Positions 59,570 to 64,000 of a DNA stretch of 64,000 nt are shown piece after piece. Location of the stretch: positions 23,907 through 87,906 of the forward strand of contig CAVAMJ010000010.1 of the NCBI GenBank assembly GCA_963589785.1, written 5' to 3'. Source of the stretch: SIG603 sp963589785. Lineage in GTDB: Bacteria > Bacillota > Clostridia > Oscillospirales > Acutalibacteraceae. Numbering within the stretch: position 1 is the stretch's first letter; the number at the start of each line of letters is the position of its first letter. The position numbers and the translations under genes are program-made. The notes under the pieces are model-generated. The model was not told the DNA's origin. It saw only the letters and a list, made by a program, of their open reading frames with translations, and did not search any database.

Positions 59570-60943
59570 TTATGTTCTGTCCTTAGCCTTGAGAGTCTTT
59601 TCAATCTCAGGGAGATACTTATCGATGTTCATGAGAAGAACGATGACGAGAATTACAACGGACATAACTGCGCTGAAGTAACCGAATCCAAATGTGATGG
59701 AGTCAAGAGCTTTCTGAGTCTGAACCTCAGCTGTTCCGACATAACCGCCGATTGTGAGGAAGAGAGTTGAAACGAAAGAGCCAAGACCGATACCGACCTT
59801 CATACCGAAGGAAGTACAAGAGTTAACAAGACCCTCAGAACGAATGCCTGTCTTCCACTCACCGTAGTCAACAACGTCAGCTGTCATAGCGAAGAGACCA
59901 GTCATGAGAGGTCCGTTAGCAAGAGCCTTGAGGACGAGTCCAAGATAAACGAGCGGGAGGTTGAGGCTTGTTCCGCCTAAACCGACTATGCCGGCACCGA
60001 TGATGCTTACGATAGAAGCGCCGATCATAACCTTTCTCTTACCGAATTTCTTAACGAGAACAGGGTTAAAGAAGTTAGCGGCAACAGCAGGAAGTGCGTT
60101 GCAAATAGATGTGTTTGTGAGAAGTGCGAGGTTGCCCATAACGCCTGCGCAGAAGTAGTAGGTGAGGGAACCGACGCCGACAACGTTGATATAAACCAAC
60201 ATGAAGAGCAAAGCCTGAAGGAAGAAGTACTTGTTCTTGAAAAGTGCCGGAAGAGCTTCCTTCATCGGTACCTCTTTGATGACGACTTCGCCTGTTGCGC
60301 TCTCGCCGACGTGCTCTTTGCATCCGAAGAAGCAGATGAGGAGCATGATTATCTCAACAATACCGAGTACAACTGTGAGCTTTGTCCAAGTCCAGAAAGC
60401 ACCCTCTGTGCCGATTGTTGCGATTGCGTTTGTAGCAAATACGTTAACAATGAGAGTTGTGATTTGAGTCATGATGAAACGGGCTGAAGCTGTTTCTGCT
60501 CTGTCCTGAACATCAAGAGTCATTCTTGAGAGAAGTGCATTGAATGGAAGGTTGTTAGCTGTGTAAACAATGCAGTTCATGAAAATGTAGGAGAAGTAAG
60601 TATAAGCGAGCTTGCCGCCGTCTGATTTTGCGGGGTTCATGAACATAAGGATGAGACCTATCATCATGAACGGAGCTGTCCAGAGAAGCCACGGTCTTGC
60701 TTTGCCGTACTTAGACTTTGTCTTATCGACGACAGCACCCATCATAAGGTCAGTAGCACCGTCGAAAACACGTGCAACGAGCATCATTGTGCCGGCTGCC
60801 GCAGCGGCTATGCCGACAGTGTCTGTGAGAAATCCTGTGTAGAATGTGCCCGATAATGCAACGTAAACGTTGGCGGCACAGTCACCGAAGCCGTAGGAGA
60901 TTTTCTCTCCCCAGGAAAGGCGGCCGTTTGTTTTTGTAGCCAT
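59570..60943 (-). CDS. GPH-family sugar:cation symporter
   Basis: The 457-residue protein has twelve membrane helices and the glycoside-pentoside-hexuronide signature: LSWGEKISYGFGDCAANVYVAL at the start, ARVFDGATDLMMGAVVDKTKSKYGKARPWLLW in the 2-3 loop and DVVDYGEWKTGIRSEGLVNS in the second half. It takes up di- or monosaccharides (melibiose, lactose, xylosides, glucuronides) with Na+ or H+. The substrate is not readable. It lacks the C-terminal EIIA domain found in LacS. GAGGTATTAGAAA precedes the ATG. It is a single gene without an adjacent hydrolase. Confidence 0.92.
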   Translation of the reverse strand: MATKTNGRLSWGEKISYGFGDCAANVYVALSGTFYTGFLTDTVGIAAAAAGTMMLVARVFDGATDLMMGAVVDKTKSKYGKARPWLLWTAPFMMIGLILMFMNPAKSDGGKLAYTYFSYIFMNCIVYTANNLPFNALLSRMTLDVQDRAETASARFIMTQITTLIVNVFATNAIATIGTEGAFWTWTKLTVVLGIVEIIMLLICFFGCKEHVGESATGEVVIKEVPMKEALPALFKNKYFFLQALLFMLVYINVVGVGSLTYYFCAGVMGNLALLTNTSICNALPAVAANFFNPVLVKKFGKRKVMIGASIVSIIGAGIVGLGGTSLNLPLVYLGLVLKALANGPLMTGLFAMTADVVDYGEWKTGIRSEGLVNSCTSFGMKVGIGLGSFVSTLFLTIGGYVGTAEVQTQKALDSITFGFGYFSAVMSVVILVIVLLMNIDKYLPEIEKTLKAKDRT

Positions 60944-60980
60944 TTTCTAATACCTCATTTCAGTTAGTAAAAATCCATTT

Positions 60981-61009
60981 TGAGATTAGTGTCTAAGACA
61001 CCTGTCTCA
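60981..61009. promoter_or_regulatory. 29-bp dyad upstream of the GPH symporter gene
   Basis: Half-sites TGAGA-N3-GTGTC (60981-60993) and GACAC-N3-TCTCA (60997-61009) around a central TAA form an interrupted perfect palindrome 38 bp before the start codon. Likely an operator for a sugar-responsive repressor or a leader hairpin. Confidence 0.55.
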
Positions 61010-61230
61010 TTTATACCGAACTTATTGTAATACCAAATTTACAATTTATCAATAAAATAATTCAAAAAATCTAAATATTAGGAGATTGCACAAATTGCAA
61101 TTGCTAATTTTTGGTACAATGCTTATAAAATAGCGAATTATAATTCCTGTATAGGAATAAAAATAGATATTTATAGAAAAGCTAACAGTAATCAATATAA
61201 ATAATTTGAACTTGCGTTTTTGCTTATATA
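61010..61230. other. Intergenic region, no supported gene
   Basis: Very AT-rich. It should contain the symporter promoter on the minus strand; no convincing -35/-10 pair was found. No open frame with a ribosome binding site. Confidence 0.45.
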
Positions 61231-61258
61231 ACAAAAAAGACCGCACAAAGGCGGTCTT
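61231..61258 (-). terminator. Intrinsic terminator of the Na/Pi cotransporter gene
   Basis: AAGACCGC (61237-61244) pairs with GCGGTCTT (61251-61258). On the minus strand TTTTTT follows. Confidence 0.88.
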
Positions 61259-61284
61259 AAAGCAAATATCAATTTGTATGATAT

Positions 61285-62949
61285 TTAATTTGATCTTAAA
61301 TTTACATGTTTTTGCATGCCTGCTTTAGTCTCGGCAAGGGAGAAGACGATGCTTACCGCATGGTCTGCCGACTGTTCGAGCATGGAGACAATATCAGAGA
61401 AATATATACCGGCTTCGGCACTGCAAACACCCTTATTAAGGCGGTCGATATGAGTTTCCTCAAAGCGGTATTCCATGTCGTCAATTTCTTGCTCGAGATC
61501 ACGAACGGTTGTGATTTCCGAGAAATTTCCGGTTGACAGAATGTTAATGGAGAGCTCCCAAAGTCTGTTGAGGGTAGCGAGCATCTCTTCAATTTCAGAT
61601 TTGCTGTCCTCAGAGAGAACGACGTTAGCTTCCTTTGCACGTGGGATAAGCTTTGCGATGCTGTCGGCGTGGTCTCCGACACGCTCGATGTCGCTCACTG
61701 CATGGAAGTATGATGCAATCTGATTTGCGTCGTCAAGCGGAAGCTCGTTTCTGTTCATCTTTACGAGGTAGGAGCTGATTTTTTCATCGAGGAAGTCGAC
61801 ATATCGCTCTGTCTCGAACATGAGCTCATTCTTGCTGTCATCACAGTTTATAAATGATTTAACAGCGTCATTGAGGTTTGAAAGAGCCATTTTAGACATA
61901 CGCTGAATTTCACGAAGAGCATTCGGCATAGCCATAGTAGGAGTTGAAATATCAGAGCCGATGAACTTAAGGCGGAAGCCCTCTTCTTTTGCATCCTCAC
62001 CGCGAACAATAACATAGGTAAGCTTGATGATGAGGTTCATGAACGGATAGAGAACAATTACCTGGAATACCTTGAACAGGAAGTGTGCGACAGCGATATT
62101 TCTTCCGAGGTTTGCGGAGGAATTGCCATGTCCGCTTACGAAGTAGATGATTTCTGCAATCTGATCTGAGAAGAAAAGAAGCAGAACGAACATGAGAATT
62201 GTTCCGAAAATGTTAAAGAGAAGGTGAATCATAGCGGTTCTCTTAGCATTTTTTCCGCCGGAAAGGCTTGTGAGTACGGCTGATGTGCAAGCGCCGATGT
62301 TACAGCCGAGGATAACGAACATGCAGATGTGGAGGTCGACAAGTCCCTGAGAAGCCATAACAACAAGGATTGAGACAGTTACGCTCGAGCTCTGCACAAC
62401 AGAGGTGATGACAAGACCGAGTAAAATTGCAAGAATTGGATTTGTGAAGTTAGCGAAAAGCTCGATAACAGCGGGAATATCACGAAGAGCGCCCATTGCC
62501 GTGCTCATGATAGAGATACCCATGAAGAGGATACCGAATCCGAGGACGACCTGTCCGATTTTCTTTGCCATCGGATTTTTGATGAAGTTAACCATGACCG
62601 CACCGATGAGAACAAAGAACGGTGCAACGGTACTTAGCTTAAATGCAACGAGAAGTGATGTGACGGTTGTTCCGATGTTGGCTCCGAGAATTATTCCCGA
62701 TGCTTCGCTTAAGGTCATAAGTCCCGAGTTGACGAATGAAACGGTCATAACCGTTGCGGCACTTGAGGACTGAATGACGGCTGTGAAGAACGTACCAACG
62801 AGGAGTCCCAAAAGGCGGTTCTTTGTGAACGCTTTCAGAATAGATCGCAGCTTGTCACCGGCGGCAAGCTCAATTCCCTGGCTCATAAGGTTCATTCCTG
62901 CAATGAAAAGTCCCAAGCCTCCGATAAGTTCAATAAATATAGAGAACAT
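61285..62949 (-). CDS. Na/Pi cotransporter family protein with PhoU-like domain
   Basis: The 554-residue protein has an N-terminal membrane part with the duplicated NptA/YjbB repeats (GTFFTAVIQSSSAATVMTVSFV and GLVITSVVQSSSVTVSILVVMA, both with QSSS, plus GANIGTT and GCNIGAC) and a C-terminal PhoU-like helical domain (about 345-540, MSKMALSNLNDAVKSF, DIERVGDHADSIAKL). It moves phosphate, possibly outward as a safety valve. The start is set at 62949 (MFSIFIELIGG), where AAAGGATGG lies upstream; an ATG at 62961 overlaps that site. Confidence 0.92.
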   Translation of the reverse strand: MFSIFIELIGGLGLFIAGMNLMSQGIELAAGDKLRSILKAFTKNRLLGLLVGTFFTAVIQSSSAATVMTVSFVNSGLMTLSEASGIILGANIGTTVTSLLVAFKLSTVAPFFVLIGAVMVNFIKNPMAKKIGQVVLGFGILFMGISIMSTAMGALRDIPAVIELFANFTNPILAILLGLVITSVVQSSSVTVSILVVMASQGLVDLHICMFVILGCNIGACTSAVLTSLSGGKNAKRTAMIHLLFNIFGTILMFVLLLFFSDQIAEIIYFVSGHGNSSANLGRNIAVAHFLFKVFQVIVLYPFMNLIIKLTYVIVRGEDAKEEGFRLKFIGSDISTPTMAMPNALREIQRMSKMALSNLNDAVKSFINCDDSKNELMFETERYVDFLDEKISSYLVKMNRNELPLDDANQIASYFHAVSDIERVGDHADSIAKLIPRAKEANVVLSEDSKSEIEEMLATLNRLWELSINILSTGNFSEITTVRDLEQEIDDMEYRFEETHIDRLNKGVCSAEAGIYFSDIVSMLEQSADHAVSIVFSLAETKAGMQKHVNLRSN

Positions 62950-62966
62950 ATAAGTTTCCATCCTTT

Positions 62967-62980
62967 GCCGATATATCGGC
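62967..62980. promoter_or_regulatory. Perfect 14-bp palindrome in the Na/Pi cotransporter leader
   Basis: GCCGATATATCGGC reads identically on both strands and lies 17 bp upstream of the start codon, next to the ribosome binding site. It may be an operator or a small hairpin limiting translation. Confidence 0.4.
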
Positions 62981-63027
62981 ATTTAATTGTTTAGGTTTTG
63001 TTTTGACAATAGCACAAAGTCATTCAT

Positions 63028-63057
63028 ATTGTAAATGAACTGTAATGTTAGTGTCAA
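63028..63057 (-). promoter_or_regulatory. Promoter of the Na/Pi cotransporter gene
   Basis: Minus-strand TTGACA (plus 63052-63057), an 18-bp spacer and TACAAT (plus 63028-63033), 80 bp before the start codon. Confidence 0.7.
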
Positions 63058-63083
63058 GAAATCTTTACTTTTCTAAGTAAAAT

Positions 63084-63100
63084 TTAACATAGATTTTACA
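63084..63100 (+). promoter_or_regulatory. PhoP-box-like direct repeat upstream of the Na/Pi cotransporter
   Basis: TTAACA and TTTACA separated by 5 bp match the TT(A/T/C)ACA-N5 pattern of Gram-positive PhoP boxes. They lie 27 bp upstream of the -35 element of a phosphate transporter. The orientation is opposite to the gene, and two hexamers are the minimum. Confidence 0.35.
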
Positions 63101-63234
63101 TAAGAGTGTATTTTAGACTCATAATTTCAAAAATTGAGAAAAATTAAGTGTTAAATCTTTACTTTCTTCTGTGATTTTAGATTATATGATGGTTTTGTTT
63201 TAGGTTCTCTATTTACTTTTTATTGTTTGGTCTC

Positions 63235-64000
63235 AATTAATCTTTGTGTAAACAAGTCGGCTGCTCGGTCAACTACGGTCGCTTCGCTCCCTAAAAGCAC
63301 TTTGTGCTTTTGGTTTCCCTCGACAGCCTATCTTCTTTTTTTATCGCTTCGCTATGTTTTTCGTATACGCTAATTGTTAATTATTAATTATACATTATTA
63401 ATTACTCAAGGGGCTCTGCCCCTTAGACCCCGTTCGCTTTTTGAAAAAAGCGAAAGCAAAAACTTTTATGTTCTGAATTTTTCTTTGCACAAATAATATG
63501 ACACGAAAATGCCGTCTGCGATTCTTTGCATCTTGACGTATTTTTCGTGCCTATCTCTTTGTTTATATTGTCTGTTCTTAATTTATCTTGATGAGAACAG
63601 TCCGCAAACGAAAATGACCGTCTTCGAATGTTTCGCATTCTTGACGTATTTTCTTTTTGCTTTCTTTTTCTTGTGTCGGCACTTCGTGCCTTTGTTCTTT
63701 TGTTATTTCTCTTTCTGCTTCGCTTCTTTCTCGTGGGCTCCGCCCACACCCGTTCGCTTTTTGAAAAAAGCGAAAGCAAAAACTTTTATGTTTTTGTTCT
63801 TTATTTCTCTTTGTGTAAATAAGTCGGCTGTCAAAGCCCAACCACGAACACTTCGTGTTCTAAAAATGCTAACGCATTTTTAGTTAACTTTGACAGCCTA
63901 TCTCTTTATTTATATTGTTTGTTCTTAATTTATCTTGATGATAACAGTCCGCAAACGAAAATGCCCGTCTTCGAATGCTTCGCATTCTTGACGTATTTTC
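63235..64000. repeat. Palindromic repeat array C (continues beyond window)
   Basis: Same family as the blocks at 6.45-7.4 kb but with more modules. In order: a GTCGGCTG...CAGCCTATC module (about 63260-63332), a TTATCGCTTCGCT plus TTAAT spacer, AGGGGC-TCT-GCCCCT (63409-63423), TTCGCTTTTTGAAAAAAGCGAA, a GACACGAAAA...TTTTCGTGCC module (about 63500-63556), a GCAAACGAAAAT module (about 63600-63660), GTGGGC-TCC-GCCCAC (63733-63747), a second TTCGCTTTTT hairpin, then a perfect outer stem GGCTGTCAAAG (63826-63836)/CTTTGACAGCC (63888-63898), and another GCAAACGAAAAT module cut by the window edge. Short open frames across it are repeat-derived and not called. Confidence 0.88.

Noticed and set aside
63423..63883. 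Overlapping short open frames on both strands in the right-hand repeat array
   Set aside because: All derive from hairpin repeats (SRKRNNKRTKAR-like and FLFLLRFFL-like translations) with no start signals.
63235..64000. CRISPR array
   Set aside because: Repeats are variable palindromic modules without regular spacers, and no cas genes are present.

Overview
The window looks like a chromosomal segment of a strictly anaerobic, moderately low-GC Clostridia species (Oscillospiraceae/Ruminococcaceae-like). Evidence for this: strong AGGAGG-type ribosome binding sites, consensus sigma-A promoters, a THF riboswitch before folT, a lysine L-box before asd, a reverse rubrerythrin, an anaerobic NrdD, a PcrA helicase, a YajC/SecA pair, and no respiratory chain or phage genes. 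Genus is not assignable from this alone. I see no CRISPR array, insertion sequence or prophage. One 10-N assembly gap lies at 44374-44383, inside a tRNA gene.

Layout. 1-3.8 kb: C-terminal part of a copper P-type ATPase that runs in frame into a CopZ-like domain, then an asparagine-synthetase-like gene without the catalytic Cys, coupled to a tandem DUF2442 gene. 3.8-6.4 kb: Fur/PerR-reverse rubrerythrin operon (minus) and an NfeD-stomatin pair (plus). 6.45-7.4 kb: two oppositely oriented blocks of a palindromic repeat family. 7.4-16.5 kb: THF riboswitch-folT, a VanW lipoprotein, and the operon nadE - hydroxyacid dehydrogenase - cysteine desulfurase - thiI - cinA; trmL opposes it. 17.4-24.5 kb: an unidentified structured RNA, degV, and a six-gene tightly coupled operon led by an AprAB-like flavoprotein/ferredoxin pair. 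24.5-27.4 kb (minus): a 32-aa membrane peptide, metG, tatD. 27.7-32.3 kb: pcrA and a GH42 beta-galactosidase.

32.3-37.5 kb: an iron/cobalamin-type ABC transporter with a siroheme-type dehydrogenase, convergent with an operon of a TauE-like exporter and a small siroheme sulfite/nitrite reductase. 37.6-41.2 kb (minus): lysine-riboswitch-controlled asd-dapA-dapB-ACT operon. 41.3-44.5 kb: queA-tgt, yajC, a 35-aa peptide gene and tRNA genes (Thr broken by the gap, Tyr intact). 45-54 kb: nrdD, a CYTH protein, nitroreductase, a MoxR-DUF58-TgpA-like operon lacking the transglutaminase core, a lipoprotein nuclease, and pnuC behind a convincing attenuator. 54.3-63 kb: ilvE, secA with a lipoprotein gene, and (minus) a GPH sugar symporter and a Na/Pi cotransporter. 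63.2-64 kb: a longer array of the same palindromic repeats, running off the window.

Connections: NAD supply recurs (nadE, cinA as NMN deamidase, pnuC); sulfur handling recurs (cysteine desulfurase-thiI, AprAB-like pair, siroheme dehydrogenase, sulfite reductase, TauE); tRNA modification recurs (thiI, trmL, queA, tgt). The least explained elements are the palindromic repeat family with compensatory stem changes, the ~150-nt structured RNA at 17.45-17.60 kb, the AprAB-like operon, and the Cys-less asparagine synthetase with its DUF2442 partner.
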